From: Gammaproteobacteria bacterium | Lineage (GTDB): Bacteria > Pseudomonadota > Gammaproteobacteria > Pseudomonadales > Pseudomonadaceae | Reading direction: 5' to 3' | DNA: 36,767 bases | Assembly (NCBI GenBank): GCA_018826895.1 | Contig: JAHJYA010000027.1 | Location: 1-36,767, forward strand | Shown: positions 1-8,531 of the stretch, piece by piece | How positions within the stretch are numbered: position 1 is the first letter of the stretch | Layout of the letters: the number at the start of each line of letters is the position of its first letter | Program-made: the position numbers and the translations under genes | The notes under the pieces: generated by a model | The model's database searches: none | The model's input: the letters and a program-made list of their open reading frames with translations, nothing else | Told to the model about the DNA's origin: nothing

Positions 1-142
1 AAGAAAGGTGTGGCGCCCGTGAGGGGCGCAACCCAAACGTTCAGTACACGCGTTAATGGGCCATGCCAAGCCTTCGGTCGATACGCACACAAACTTGCCA
101 GTCCGGTATGAACCAGCACTCTCACAAACTTACGAGAAAAGC

Positions 143-174
143 AAAAAACCGGCCGTGCATGAAGCCACGGCCGG
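143..174 (-). terminator. Rho-independent terminator of azoR
   Basis: Read on the minus strand, a 9-bp perfect stem (CCGGCCGTG with CACGGCCGG, 149-157 and 166-174) is followed by six T residues. It lies about 55 bp past the azoR stop codon, the right place to end that transcript. From 1 to 142 I see no gene, only a small hairpin at 13-29. Confidence 0.8.
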
Positions 175-228
175 AACAATGCACCCAGGAGCAGGGGTGC
201 CAGGAGGAGACAGGAGGAGCGCTGGTTA

Positions 229-828
229 TCAGGCCAGTTCGGCGAGCTGGGCCTTGGCACTGGCCAGGCCTCGTTCCATAAACTCAGGCCCCAGGTTCAG
301 GCCTTCGGCATGCACGAAGCGCACATCATGGATGCCGATAAACGCCAGTGCCTGACGCAGGTAGGGTTCCTGATGATCCATGCTGCCGCCGGCGTAGATG
401 CCGCCACGGGCAGTGAGGACGATGGCGCGCTTACCGCTGAGCAGGCCCTGGGGGCCAGTTTCGCTGTATTTGAAGGTCACTCCGGCGCGCAGCACATGGT
501 CGAGCCAGGCCTTGAGCGTGCTGGGAATACCGAAGTTGTACATGGGGGCGGCAAGCACCAGCACATCGGCGGCCAGCAACTCATCGGTCAACAGGTTGGA
601 GCGCGCCAATGCAGCTTTCTCGGCCTCGCTTTGCTGATCGGCCGGGGTCATCCAGCCGCCAAGCAGGCTGCTATCGAGATGCGGTACAGGGTCACGGGCC
701 AAGTCGCGCACCGTCACGGTATCGGCCGGATGCGCAGCCTGCCAGTGGCTGATGAATTCGCCTGTCAGTTGACGGGAAACAGAACCCTGCGTGCGTGCGC
801 TGCTTTCTATAACCAAAACCTGAGACAT
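229..828 (-). CDS. azoR: FMN-dependent NADH-azoreductase
   Basis: A 199-residue flavodoxin-fold NAD(P)H:quinone/azo reductase. It transfers two electrons from NADH through FMN to quinones and azo dyes, in the cytoplasm. The N-terminal SQVLVIESSAR segment is the FMN phosphate-binding loop after the first beta strand. PMYNFGIPS in the middle and TARGGIYAG further on are the other FMN-contacting loops of the AzoR family, and the length is typical. A 14-residue upstream extension is possible, but the start at 828 has GGAG nine bases ahead and begins at the family's usual N-terminus. It is transcribed alone toward a strong terminator. A LysR regulator about 0.5 kb away could control it, but an unrelated gene lies between. 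Confidence 0.93.
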   Translation of the reverse strand: MSQVLVIESSARTQGSVSRQLTGEFISHWQAAHPADTVTVRDLARDPVPHLDSSLLGGWMTPADQQSEAEKAALARSNLLTDELLAADVLVLAAPMYNFGIPSTLKAWLDHVLRAGVTFKYSETGPQGLLSGKRAIVLTARGGIYAGGSMDHQEPYLRQALAFIGIHDVRFVHAEGLNLGPEFMERGLASAKAQLAELA

Positions 829-966
829 GCCCGTTACTCCATCGATAAGGTGTGTAAGAACGATGGGCACAGCGTATGTCTGGCTAGACCGATTAAAAAG
901 CGTAAAAAACCACTGTTATCTATCGACTGTATTGATTTGTTAGAAACGACGCACTAGTCTCGACGG

Positions 967-1278
967 TCAGATACCGCACGTTAGCTCGACACGCAGACGA
1001 ATGATGCTGCGGGCGAATTTCATCGTCAGGTTACTGCTGGCACCCGGCTCCAGGCTCACCTTACGGGTGCGTGGCGCTTCGGGGCCGTTGCGAAACACTG
1101 CCGAGCATTGCGCCTGACTCTGGCCGTAGTTGTAGAGCACCACGGCACCGATGTTGTGATCGACCTCCTGGGTGGAGACCGAAACCTCGGCGCCGTTGAG
1201 CTGGCGTTCTACATCAATCGGGTAAGCGAATGCGCTCAGGGGCAACAGGGCGATTAGTGCACAGGCAAGTTTTTTCAT
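967..1278 (-). CDS. small exported protein of unknown function
   Basis: A 103-residue protein with a clear Sec signal peptide: KK, a hydrophobic core, and cleavage near AFA-YP at residues 18-19. The mature part is about 85 residues, rich in short beta-prone stretches, with two cysteines (C58 and C101) that could form one disulfide in the periplasm. GGAGG lies seven bases before the ATG, so the start is firm. I believe homologues in Pseudomonas carry the misleading label 3-phosphoglycerate kinase; nothing in the sequence supports that enzyme. It is divergent from the LysR gene at 1367 with an 88-bp shared upstream region. Function unknown. Confidence 0.8.
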   Translation of the reverse strand: MKKLACALIALLPLSAFAYPIDVERQLNGAEVSVSTQEVDHNIGAVVLYNYGQSQAQCSAVFRNGPEAPRTRKVSLEPGASSNLTMKFARSIIRLRVELTCGI

Positions 1279-1366
1279 ACGGCAGCCTCCAAAGGGGCTG
1301 CCAGTTTAGGGCGAGAATGCCGAGCTGTGCACCCGCCTGCGCGAATACCAATAGGAGAGCATCAGC

Positions 1367-2293
1367 ATGAAGGCGCCACGCGTTACCCTCGATCAATGGC
1401 GCACCCTGCAGGCCGTTGTCGACCAGGGCGGCTTCGCTCAGGCCGCCGAGGTATTGCATCGCTCGCAATCATCGGTGAGCTACACGGTGGCGCGCATGCA
1501 GGAGCAACTTGGCGTACCGCTGCTGCGCATCGACGGGCGCAAGGCAGTGCTCACCGAGGCCGGCGACGTGCTGCTGCGCCGCTCGCGCCAGTTGGTCAAG
1601 CAGGCCAGCCAGCTCGAAGACTTGGCCCATCATATGGAGCAAGGCTGGGAGGCCGAAGTGCGCCTGGTGGTCGATGCGGCCTATCCCAACGCCCGTTTGG
1701 TGCGTGCGCTGACCGCCTTTATGCCGCAAAGCCGCGGTTGCCGTGTGCGCCTGCGTGAAGAGGTGCTGTCCGGCGTCGAAGAGGTGCTGCGCGAAGGTGT
1801 CGCCGACTTGGCCATCTGCGGCTATTCCCTACCGGGTTTTCTCGGTTCGGAAATGAATCCGGTGGAATTTGTCGCCGTCGCGCACCCTGACCACAGCCTG
1901 CATCGCCTGCAACGCACCCTGAATTTTCAGGACCTGGAAACCCAGATGCAGGTGGTGATTCGCGACTCCGGTCGGCAACAACCGCGCGATATGGGTTGGC
2001 TGGGCGCCGAACAGCGCTGGACAGTCGGTAGCCTGGCCACCGCCGCCACCTTCGTCAGCAACGGCCTGGGGTTTGCCTGGCTGCCGCGTCATCTGATCGA
2101 GCGTGAGCTCAAAGATGGCCTGCTCAAGCCCCTGCCCCTGGAAAAAGGCGGCACCCGCAATCCGCCGTTCTTTCTCTATGCGAACAAGGACAAACCCCTC
2201 GGCCCGGCCACACAGATTCTCGTCGAGCTGATCCAGCGTTTCGATGAAGCTCCACTGGGCGCTGCCTTCGCTGCGCCGCTACCGCCCGCCTGA
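1367..2293 (+). CDS. LysR family transcriptional regulator
   Basis: A 308-residue LysR regulator. The N-terminal winged helix-turn-helix covers about residues 5-65 (VVDQGGFAQAAEVLHRSQSS is the recognition region). A two-lobed effector domain follows from about residue 90. AGGAG lies nine bases before the ATG. The gene is followed after 19 bp by an alpha/beta hydrolase on the same strand, so the two are probably co-transcribed. It is divergent from the small exported protein, and azoR lies beyond that. Which of these it controls, and its ligand, cannot be read from the sequence. Confidence 0.9.
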   Translation: MKAPRVTLDQWRTLQAVVDQGGFAQAAEVLHRSQSSVSYTVARMQEQLGVPLLRIDGRKAVLTEAGDVLLRRSRQLVKQASQLEDLAHHMEQGWEAEVRLVVDAAYPNARLVRALTAFMPQSRGCRVRLREEVLSGVEEVLREGVADLAICGYSLPGFLGSEMNPVEFVAVAHPDHSLHRLQRTLNFQDLETQMQVVIRDSGRQQPRDMGWLGAEQRWTVGSLATAATFVSNGLGFAWLPRHLIERELKDGLLKPLPLEKGGTRNPPFFLYANKDKPLGPATQILVELIQRFDEAPLGAAFAAPLPPA

Positions 2294-2312
2294 ACCTGCA
2301 AGGACGCTCGCC

Positions 2313-3128
2313 ATGCCCTACTTCGACCAGGACGATTGCCAGCTGCACTACGAGGACTACGGTCAGGGAACGCCATTGCTGTTGCTGCATGGGCTGGGCT
2401 CGAGCGTGCGCGACTGGGAGTACCAGATCCCGGCGCTGGCCCGCCACTACCGTGTCATCGCCCTCGACATACGCGGCCATGGGCGCTCCGACAAGCCCCG
2501 CGAGCGCTACAGCATCGCCGGCTTTGCCAGCGACGTGACGGCCCTGATCGAACACCTGGCGTTGCCGCCCGTGCACCTGGTCGGTCTGTCCATGGGCGGC
2601 ATGATCGGCTTCCAGCTGGGCGTCGACCAACCCCAACTGCTGCGCAGCCTGACCATCGTCAACAGCGGCCCGGAGGTCAAACCCAAGAGCCTGCGCGACT
2701 GCCTGGAGATCGCCCGGCGCTGGACCCTGTCCCGCGTGCTGAGTCTCGACACCATCGCTCGCGGCCTCGGTCGGTTGATGTTTCCCAAGCCCGAGCAGGC
2801 CGAGCTGCGGCGCAAGATCGAAACCCGCTGGCCGCAGAACGACAAGCGCGCCTACCTCGCCAGCCTTGACGCCATCATCGGCTGGAGCGTGCGGGAACGC
2901 CTGGCCCGTATCACCTGTCCTACTCTTGTTATCAGCGCCGACCATGACTACACCCCGGTGGCGCAGAAGGCGGCCTATGTCGCCGAGATGCCGAACGCAC
3001 GCCTACTGGTGATCGACGACTCGCGCCACGCCACCCCAATGGATCAACCCGAACTCTTCAACAGCAGCCTGCTGGCCTTTCTCGCAGAGGTCGACAGTGC
3101 TGCCCAACCCGCCCCAAGGATGCCCTGA
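2313..3128 (+). CDS. alpha/beta hydrolase
   Basis: A 271-residue alpha/beta-hydrolase-fold enzyme. It has an oxyanion-hole HGLGSS near residue 26, nucleophile elbow GLSMGG with Ser93, an acidic residue at Asp210 or Asp212 in SADHDYTP, and His239 in [11 protein letters not shown], giving a complete Ser-Asp-His triad. No signal peptide, so cytoplasmic. An in-frame upstream start at 2244 would overlap the LysR gene; I chose 2313 because the conserved fold begins there and AAGGA lies about ten bases upstream. The stop is one base away from the cyclophilin start, suggesting a LysR-hydrolase-cyclophilin transcript. The substrate is unknown. Confidence 0.88.
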   Translation: MPYFDQDDCQLHYEDYGQGTPLLLLHGLGSSVRDWEYQIPALARHYRVIALDIRGHGRSDKPRERYSIAGFASDVTALIEHLALPPVHLVGLSMGGMIGFQLGVDQPQLLRSLTIVNSGPEVKPKSLRDCLEIARRWTLSRVLSLDTIARGLGRLMFPKPEQAELRRKIETRWPQNDKRAYLASLDAIIGWSVRERLARITCPTLVISADHDYTPVAQKAAYVAEMPNARLLVIDDSRHATPMDQPELFNSSLLAFLAEVDSAAQPAPRMP

Positions 3129-3129
3129 C

Positions 3130-3684
3130 ATGCTCAAAAAACTCGTGCTCACTGCCTGCTCGCTGCTGCTGGCCAGTCACCTGATGGCTGCTGAACAACC
3201 GCGCGTACTGCTGACCACCAGCCTCGGCGAAATCGAAATCGAACTGAACGCCGACAAGGCGCCGATCAGCGTGAAGAACTTTCTCACCTATGTGGACAGT
3301 GGCTTCTACGCCGGCACCCAGTTCCACCGGGTAATTCCGGGCTTTATGGTGCAAGGCGGCGGCTTCGATGCCGACCTGCAGCAGAAGCAGACCCAAGCCT
3401 CGATCAAGAACGAAGCCGACAACGGCCTGCATAACGTACGCGGCACCCTGGCCATGGCCCGCACCCAGGTGCGCGACTCGGCCACCAGCCAGTTCTTTAT
3501 CAACCACAAGGACAATGCCTTTCTCGACCACGGCTCGCGTGACTTCGGTTACGCAGTATTCGGCAAGGTGACCCGCGGCATGGACGTGGTCGACAAGATC
3601 GCCCAGGTACCCACCGGCAATCGCGCCGGTCAGCAGAACGTGCCACTGCAGCCGGTGCTGATCATCGACGCCAAGCGCCTGTGA
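3130..3684 (+). CDS. ppiA: periplasmic peptidyl-prolyl cis-trans isomerase (cyclophilin)
   Basis: A 184-residue cyclophilin with a Sec signal peptide ([19 protein letters not shown], cleavage after about residue 20), so it acts on proline bonds of periplasmic proteins. The catalytic core [13 protein letters not shown] contains the active-site arginine, and TSQFFIN is the second conserved block. The upstream in-frame start at 3097 lies inside the hydrolase gene and would destroy the signal peptide, so 3130 is preferred. It sits one base after the hydrolase stop codon and is probably translationally coupled to it. The ABC exporter downstream begins after 93 bp and may have its own promoter. Confidence 0.92.
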   Translation: MLKKLVLTACSLLLASHLMAAEQPRVLLTTSLGEIEIELNADKAPISVKNFLTYVDSGFYAGTQFHRVIPGFMVQGGGFDADLQQKQTQASIKNEADNGLHNVRGTLAMARTQVRDSATSQFFINHKDNAFLDHGSRDFGYAVFGKVTRGMDVVDKIAQVPTGNRAGQQNVPLQPVLIIDAKRL

Positions 3685-3777
3685 CAACCTGGCGGTGTGG
3701 GCTCGCCTCACACCGCCCTCTGCCGCAAGGCGACCTGCGTAGTACACTCCCCCGCCCCAATCGGCAGGAAGCCCAGC

Positions 3778-5610
3778 ATGTTGTTCCAGCGTTTCGAAGC
3801 CCTTATCGACGTATTCAAGCCCAGCCCGGACGTGGCTCCGCCAGCCGGCTTACTGCGCTTTTATGCCTATTACCTGCGGCAGATCTGGCCACTGATGCTC
3901 GCGGTGATCGTGGTCGGTTTCTTCGCCGCGCTGATCGAGGTGGCGCTGTTCAGCTTCCTCGGCCGCCTGATCGATATGACCCAGGCCACACCCAGCGCAG
4001 CCTTTTTCAGCCAGCACAGCGGCGAGCTGCTGTGGATGGCGCTAGTCGCCCTGCTCATTCGCCCACTGGTGTTCGGCCTGCATAACCTGCTGGTGCACCA
4101 GACCATCAACCCGGGCCTGACCAACCTGATCCGCTGGCAGAACCACCGCTACGTGCTCAAGCAGAGCCTGGGGTTTTTCCAGAATGACTTCGCCGGGCGC
4201 ATTGCCCAGCGCATCATGCAGACCGGCCCCTCGCTGCGCGACTCGGCCATGCAGGTGGTCGATGCGCTGTGGCATGTCACCGTGTATGCCGGCAGCGCAC
4301 TCTACCTGTTCGCCGCCGCTGACCTGCGCCTGGTGATCCCGCTGCTGCTGTGGATCATCGGCTACTGCGCCACGCTCTGGTACTTCGTGCCACGCATCAA
4401 GGATCGCTCCGCTGCAGCCTCGGCGGCGCGCTCGGCGGTCATGGGCCGGGTGGTCGACGGCTACAGCAACGTCAGCACGCTCAAGCTCTTCGCCCATACC
4501 CAGGTCGAAGAGAACTACACCCGCGACGCCATGCAGACCCTGCTCGAGCGCTTCCGCCTGCAGGGCCGCACCATCACCAGCCTGGACTTCACCATCACCT
4601 GCCTCAACGGCCTGCTGATCGCCGGCACCGCCGGACTGGCGCTGTGGCTGTGGCATCAGGAATTGATCAGCACCGGCGCCATCGCCCTGGCAGTGGGCCT
4701 GGTGATCCGTATCAACGGCATGGCCGAATGGATCATGTGGGTGGTCAACGGCATCTTCGAGAACGTCGGCACCGTGCAGGACGGCATGCAGACCATCGTC
4801 CAGCCGCGTCTGGTGCAGGACCGTGACGATGCCAAGCCGCTGCAGGTGCGCCAGGGTGGCGTGCGTTTCGAGGGTGTGCAGTTCCACTACGGCAAAGCTG
4901 GCGGAGTGATCGACCACCTGGACTTGCAGGTGGCACCCGGCGAGAAGATCGGGTTGGTCGGCCCATCCGGGGCGGGCAAATCGACCCTGGTCAACCTGCT
5001 GCTGCGCCTGTACGACCTACAAAGCGGGCGCATTCTTGTCGATGATCAGGACGTCTCTCGGGTCACCCAGGAAAGCCTGCGCGCGCAGATCGGTGTGGTC
5101 ACCCAGGACACCGCCCTGCTGCACCGCAGCATTCGCGACAACCTGCGCTACGGCAGGCCCGAAGCCAGTGAAGCCGAGCTGCTGGAAGCCGCCCGCAAGG
5201 CTCGCGCCGATGCCTTTATCCCGCTGCTTGACGACGGCCAGGGCGGCCATGGTCTGGATGCCCAGGTCGGCGAGCGCGGCGTCAAGCTGTCCGGCGGACA
5301 GCGCCAGCGCATCGCCATCGCCCGAGTGTTGCTGAAGAACGCGCCGATCCTGATTCTCGACGAGGCCACCTCGGCGCTGGACTCGGAGGTCGAAGCGGCC
5401 ATCCAGGAAAGCCTCGACAGCCTGATGGAGGGCAAGACGGTGATCGCCATCGCCCACCGTCTGTCGACCATCGCGCGCATGGACCGCCTAGTGGTGATCG
5501 ACGGCGGGCAGATCGTCGAAACCGGCAGCCATGCCGAGCTGATCGCCCGTGGCGGCCTTTATGCGCGCCTGTGGCAGCACCAGACCGGCGGTTTTGTCGG
5601 CGTCGACTGA
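3778..5610 (+). CDS. ABC-type exporter, fused permease and ATPase
   Basis: A 610-residue half-transporter of the MsbA/lipid and multidrug exporter class, expected to work as a homodimer in the inner membrane. The N-terminal half holds about six transmembrane helices from residue 25 to about 310. The nucleotide-binding domain follows, with Walker A GPSGAGKST near 395, signature LSGGQRQR near 503, Walker B ILILDEAT near 523 and the switch histidine in IAIAHRLST. A start at 3697 is also open, but 3778 fits the usual N-terminus and follows GCAGGAAG. It converges on the gene at 5630 with 19 bp between stop codons. The substrate cannot be told from sequence. Confidence 0.9.
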   Translation: MLFQRFEALIDVFKPSPDVAPPAGLLRFYAYYLRQIWPLMLAVIVVGFFAALIEVALFSFLGRLIDMTQATPSAAFFSQHSGELLWMALVALLIRPLVFGLHNLLVHQTINPGLTNLIRWQNHRYVLKQSLGFFQNDFAGRIAQRIMQTGPSLRDSAMQVVDALWHVTVYAGSALYLFAAADLRLVIPLLLWIIGYCATLWYFVPRIKDRSAAASAARSAVMGRVVDGYSNVSTLKLFAHTQVEENYTRDAMQTLLERFRLQGRTITSLDFTITCLNGLLIAGTAGLALWLWHQELISTGAIALAVGLVIRINGMAEWIMWVVNGIFENVGTVQDGMQTIVQPRLVQDRDDAKPLQVRQGGVRFEGVQFHYGKAGGVIDHLDLQVAPGEKIGLVGPSGAGKSTLVNLLLRLYDLQSGRILVDDQDVSRVTQESLRAQIGVVTQDTALLHRSIRDNLRYGRPEASEAELLEAARKARADAFIPLLDDGQGGHGLDAQVGERGVKLSGGQRQRIAIARVLLKNAPILILDEATSALDSEVEAAIQESLDSLMEGKTVIAIAHRLSTIARMDRLVVIDGGQIVETGSHAELIARGGLYARLWQHQTGGFVGVD

Positions 5611-5629
5611 GGCCCGCTTAGGGGCACCC

Positions 5630-6754
5630 TTAAGCCTGGCGATACGGCAGTAAGGTGCGCGCCTCTTCGGCATACGCCAGCACACCGGCGCGCTCCTGAC
5701 CGAGAAAATCGGCCACGGCGGCGCGCAGACCGGGGTGGCAGAGGTAATGCCAGGAACGAGTGATCTGCGGCTCAAAGCCGCGGATCAACTTGTGCTCACC
5801 CTGGGCGCCGGCATCGAAACGCTGCACGCCCTGCTCGATGGCGTAGGCCATGCCCTGATAGAAACAGGTCTCGAAGTGCAGCCGATCAAACTCGGCCAAA
5901 CAGCCCCAATAGCGGCCGTAGAGGCTGTCGCCACCGATCAGGCTGAACGCCATGGCCACCGGCCGGCTGCCCTGGCGCGCCAGCACCACGCGGATTGCCT
6001 CGGGCATGCGCTCGGCCAGCAGGCTGAAAAACGCCCGCGTCAGGTACGGCGCCTGACGGCGCACCTGGTAGGTGTTGGCATAGCACTGGTAGACGAAATC
6101 CCACTCGGCCTCGGCAAGCTGATGGCCCCCGCGCCACTCGAACTCGATGCCCTGGCCGGCCACCTGCTCGCGTTCCTTGCGCATCTGCTTGCGCTTGCGC
6201 GAACTCAGGGCCTCAAGAAAATCCTGAAAATCCCGGTAGCCGCGGTTGTGCCAGTGAAACTGACAGCCGTAACGCTCCAGCCAACCCTCGCGCCCCTGCA
6301 ACAACGCATCGGCTGCTGGGTCAGTGAAGTTCACATGCACACTCGACAGCCCCTGCGGCTCCAGGCTGGCGGTCAGTTCATCGAGCAACTGCGCCGCCGC
6401 CAACGGATCGCCCAGCAGGCGCGGCCCACTGACCGGCGAAAAGGGGATCGCGCCCAACAGTTTGGGGTAGTACTCAATGCCTGCGCGGTGACAGGCATCG
6501 GCCCACGCATGATCGAACACGTACTCGCCGTAGGAATGCTGTTTGACATAGGCCGGTAGTGCCGCCAGCGGTTTGCCGTCTACCCCAAGCAGCACCTGAT
6601 GCGCCGCCTGCCAGCCCGTACCAGCGCCGATGCTGCCGCTGTCTTCAAGGGCGCTGAGAAAGGCGTGGCGCAGGAAGGGCTGAGACGAGGCGCTCAACGC
6701 GTCCCAAGCATCAACGCCCAGGCTGCTGATGGAGGTGGCAGAAACAATCGACAT
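5630..6754 (-). CDS. GNAT-like acyltransferase, COG3146 (DUF482) family
   Basis: A 374-residue soluble protein recognised as the COG3146/DUF482 family, annotated as GNAT-like or peptidoglycan-biosynthesis-like because its fold resembles FemABX aminoacyl transferases. Visible landmarks are LPAYVKQHSYGEYVFDHAWADA near residue 70, a basic SRKRKQMRKERE stretch near 190, and a C-terminal half with RFDAGAQGEHKLIRGF. The substrate is not established. The start at 6754 is preferred over 6808 because the N-terminal extension is not protein-like. It is divergent from the pyrophosphatase at 6853, so its promoter lies in the same 98-bp region as the Pho-box-like site. Confidence 0.8.
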   Translation of the reverse strand: MSIVSATSISSLGVDAWDALSASSQPFLRHAFLSALEDSGSIGAGTGWQAAHQVLLGVDGKPLAALPAYVKQHSYGEYVFDHAWADACHRAGIEYYPKLLGAIPFSPVSGPRLLGDPLAAAQLLDELTASLEPQGLSSVHVNFTDPAADALLQGREGWLERYGCQFHWHNRGYRDFQDFLEALSSRKRKQMRKEREQVAGQGIEFEWRGGHQLAEAEWDFVYQCYANTYQVRRQAPYLTRAFFSLLAERMPEAIRVVLARQGSRPVAMAFSLIGGDSLYGRYWGCLAEFDRLHFETCFYQGMAYAIEQGVQRFDAGAQGEHKLIRGFEPQITRSWHYLCHPGLRAAVADFLGQERAGVLAYAEEARTLLPYRQA

Positions 6755-6788
6755 GCAAGGTTCCACTTCAAAGGAAAACGGCAGACAG

Positions 6789-6807
6789 CTGCAATATATC
6801 TCTAACA
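6789..6807 (+). promoter_or_regulatory. candidate Pho box (PhoB site) ahead of the secreted pyrophosphatase
   Basis: Two direct half-sites, CTGCAAT and CTCTAAC, start 11 bases apart and are separated by ATAT. Against the PhoB half-site CTGTCAT/C each matches 5 of 7, and the spacer fits the A/T-rich AWAW of the consensus. The site ends 46 bp before the pyrophosphatase ATG, leaving room for a -10 element near 6818-6823. It is also upstream of the divergent gene at 6754, so the regulated gene is inferred from function. Confidence 0.5.
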
Positions 6808-6852
6808 AAGGCCAAGCAAGATAGGCGCATCATCCCCTATCGAGGCGTCACT

Positions 6853-7458
6853 ATGCATAAGTCCCTGCTTGCCCTGGGTATTGCCCTGTTCATGGGAAGC
6901 ACCGCTGTCATGGCCGAAAAATCCATCGTCCACCCTTTTCACGCTGCCCAGGCGGAAAATGCACCGAGCGATGTGCATATGGTCGTGGAAATTCCGGCAG
7001 GCAGTTTCACCAAGTATGAAATCAACGAGGAAGGCTTGGTTTTCGTCGATCGCTTTCAGTCCATGCCGGTGGTCTACCCAGCCAACTACGGCTCGCTGCC
7101 GCGTACCCTCGGTGGTGATAACGACCCGCTCGATGGCCTGGTGTTGACCCGTCAAGCACTGTTCCCCGGCGTGATGATCAAGTTCCGCCCCATTGGTTAT
7201 TTGAAAATGATCGACGGCGGTGAAGCGGACGAAAAGATCATCGGTGTACCGAGCAGTGACATTGATCCGACTTACGACAACATCCAGGACATCGACGATC
7301 TGCCTGCCATCGAACGCCAGCGCATCGAAGCATTCTTCCGGGTCTACAAACAGTTACCGGAAGGCCGCAAATCAGTCGAGCTGAACGGCTACGGCAATGC
7401 CGAAGAAGCACGCAAGATGATCCAGCAGGCGCTGGACGCTTACAAGAAACAGTCCTGA
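6853..7458 (+). CDS. secreted (periplasmic) inorganic pyrophosphatase, family I
   Basis: A 201-residue family I inorganic pyrophosphatase, hydrolysing PPi to two phosphates with Mg ions. The signature DNDPLDGLVL holds the metal-binding aspartates, and the conserved KYEINEEG and VVYPANYGS blocks precede it. Unlike the usual cytoplasmic Ppa it starts with a good Sec signal peptide (SLLALGIALFMGSTAVMAEK, cleavage near residue 21), so it should work in the periplasm. GAGG lies eight bases before the ATG. A Pho-box-like site is just upstream and an OprO/OprP porin gene is nearby, which suggests it releases phosphate from external PPi. A perfect 11-bp terminator follows. Confidence 0.92.
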   Translation: MHKSLLALGIALFMGSTAVMAEKSIVHPFHAAQAENAPSDVHMVVEIPAGSFTKYEINEEGLVFVDRFQSMPVVYPANYGSLPRTLGGDNDPLDGLVLTRQALFPGVMIKFRPIGYLKMIDGGEADEKIIGVPSSDIDPTYDNIQDIDDLPAIERQRIEAFFRVYKQLPEGRKSVELNGYGNAEEARKMIQQALDAYKKQS

Positions 7459-7477
7459 ATCTTAGGGGCTGAGTGCA

Positions 7478-7503
7478 ATAAACCCCGCCGCAGCGGGGTT
7501 TAT
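7478..7503. terminator. bidirectional Rho-independent terminator
   Basis: A perfect 11-bp stem, ATAAACCCCGC paired with GCGGGGTTTAT, with a 4-base loop, lies between the convergent pyrophosphatase (ends 7458) and the ParB-like gene (ends 7529). The A/T ends of the stem give a U-rich 3' side in either direction. Confidence 0.85.
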
Positions 7504-7528
7504 CGTTTTATCGGTGCCATTTATCGGC

Positions 7529-8446
7529 TCAACGCGCAGCCTTGTACTGAATCATATAACCCAGTTTCTTGCTGGCCATCTTGCTCAGCTCCTTGCGGTC
7601 GACACTGCTGTAACCGCCCAACTGGCGCGGGGTGAAGCCCGAGTCGCCGAGCGCTGCATCAGGCTCCTGAGCCACCATCAGTTGCGCCGCTGCGGCCACT
7701 GCATCGCGATATGAGCCTTGCTCATCGAGCGCGTAATCCTGCAAAGACAGGCGCTGACGCAGCCAGTTGCCCCAATAGAACTCGAGAAACTCCGGCGCCA
7801 CTTCACCCGAACGCGGCTTGTCGTAGGCCACTTCGCGGGTGAAATACACCAGCGCGCGGTAAGGGTCATTGCCCAGGCTGGCAAAGCCGAGTTGCGCTGG
7901 AATCTGTTCCGGCGTGATTGCCTGGCCCTGGCCATCCTTGAGCCAGACCTTGCGCTCGGCCTGCATGCGCTGCCAGAAGCTGGCCATATCCGAGCTGTCA
8001 CTGAAGTTGTCGGTAACCCTGACCCACATCTGCAACTGCGCACCGCCTTGCCCCTGCTCCCACAGCGTAGTGAAGGTGTGGTGGCCATCGGTTAAATACA
8101 GCTGGCCTTCAGGACCAACCACCACGGTTTTCATCTCGCTACTGCGCGAGCCAACCGCGCCCTGACAACTGAAGCTATCGGGCTGATGCAGGCTGGCACC
8201 CTTTGGCACCTTGCTGCTCTCGCCCTGGCCATTGCCCTCGCAGTACTCATCGAAGAGTTTGTTCGGCTCTTTGACAAAACGCCCGAGTTTGTAAAAAATC
8301 TGGTCATAACCCACCACGGCCTGGGTCGGGTGCAACTGTTCAAGGCGCACCTGCAACAACTCACCCGGTTTGGCCGCACGGTAATCCTCAGCCACAGCCG
8401 CAGCACTCATACCCGCCATCAGTAGCAACACAGCACAAACGCGCAT
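7529..8446 (-). CDS. exported ParB/sulfiredoxin-fold protein (ParBc_2 type)
   Basis: A 305-residue protein with a Sec signal peptide (MRVCAVLLLMAGMSAAAVAED, cleavage near residue 19). The mature part resembles the ParB-like nuclease 2 family (PF08857): LLQVRLEQLHPTQAVVGYDQI near residue 30 and the nucleotide-site-like TDGHHTFTTLWE near 120. Three cysteines lie in the mature chain (CEGNG, FSCQG and others), compatible with periplasmic disulfides. AAGGA precedes the ATG at 8446. It lies directly downstream of the porin gene, with only the porin terminator and 26 bp between, so it is probably expressed partly by read-through. Activity is unknown; a role in phosphorus scavenging is inferred only from position. 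Confidence 0.78.
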   Translation of the reverse strand: MRVCAVLLLMAGMSAAAVAEDYRAAKPGELLQVRLEQLHPTQAVVGYDQIFYKLGRFVKEPNKLFDEYCEGNGQGESSKVPKGASLHQPDSFSCQGAVGSRSSEMKTVVVGPEGQLYLTDGHHTFTTLWEQGQGGAQLQMWVRVTDNFSDSSDMASFWQRMQAERKVWLKDGQGQAITPEQIPAQLGFASLGNDPYRALVYFTREVAYDKPRSGEVAPEFLEFYWGNWLRQRLSLQDYALDEQGSYRDAVAAAAQLMVAQEPDAALGDSGFTPRQLGGYSSVDRKELSKMASKKLGYMIQYKAAR

Positions 8447-8472
8447 CGGTCCTTCCCCACATAAAAATTGCG

Positions 8473-8500
8473 AAAAAAAGCCCCGCACTAGGCGGGGCTT
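8473..8500 (-). terminator. Rho-independent terminator of the OprO/OprP porin gene
   Basis: On the minus strand a 9-bp stem, AAGCCCCGC with GCGGGGCTT and a 5-base loop, runs straight into a tract of T residues. It is 32 bp beyond the porin stop codon and ahead of the ParB-like gene, so it probably attenuates expression of that gene. Confidence 0.85.
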
Positions 8501-8531
8501 AAAGATAGGAGCAGCAGTTGAGCGGTGTTAC

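Noticed and set aside
13..29. Hairpin GCGCCC-GTGAG-GGGCGC at the left edge as a terminator
   Set aside because: No T tract on either strand and no gene known to end there within the window.
5616..5635. Hairpin between the ABC exporter and the COG3146 gene as terminator
   Set aside because: An 8-bp stem is possible, but it has no T tract and overlaps the stop codon of the minus-strand gene; too uncertain.
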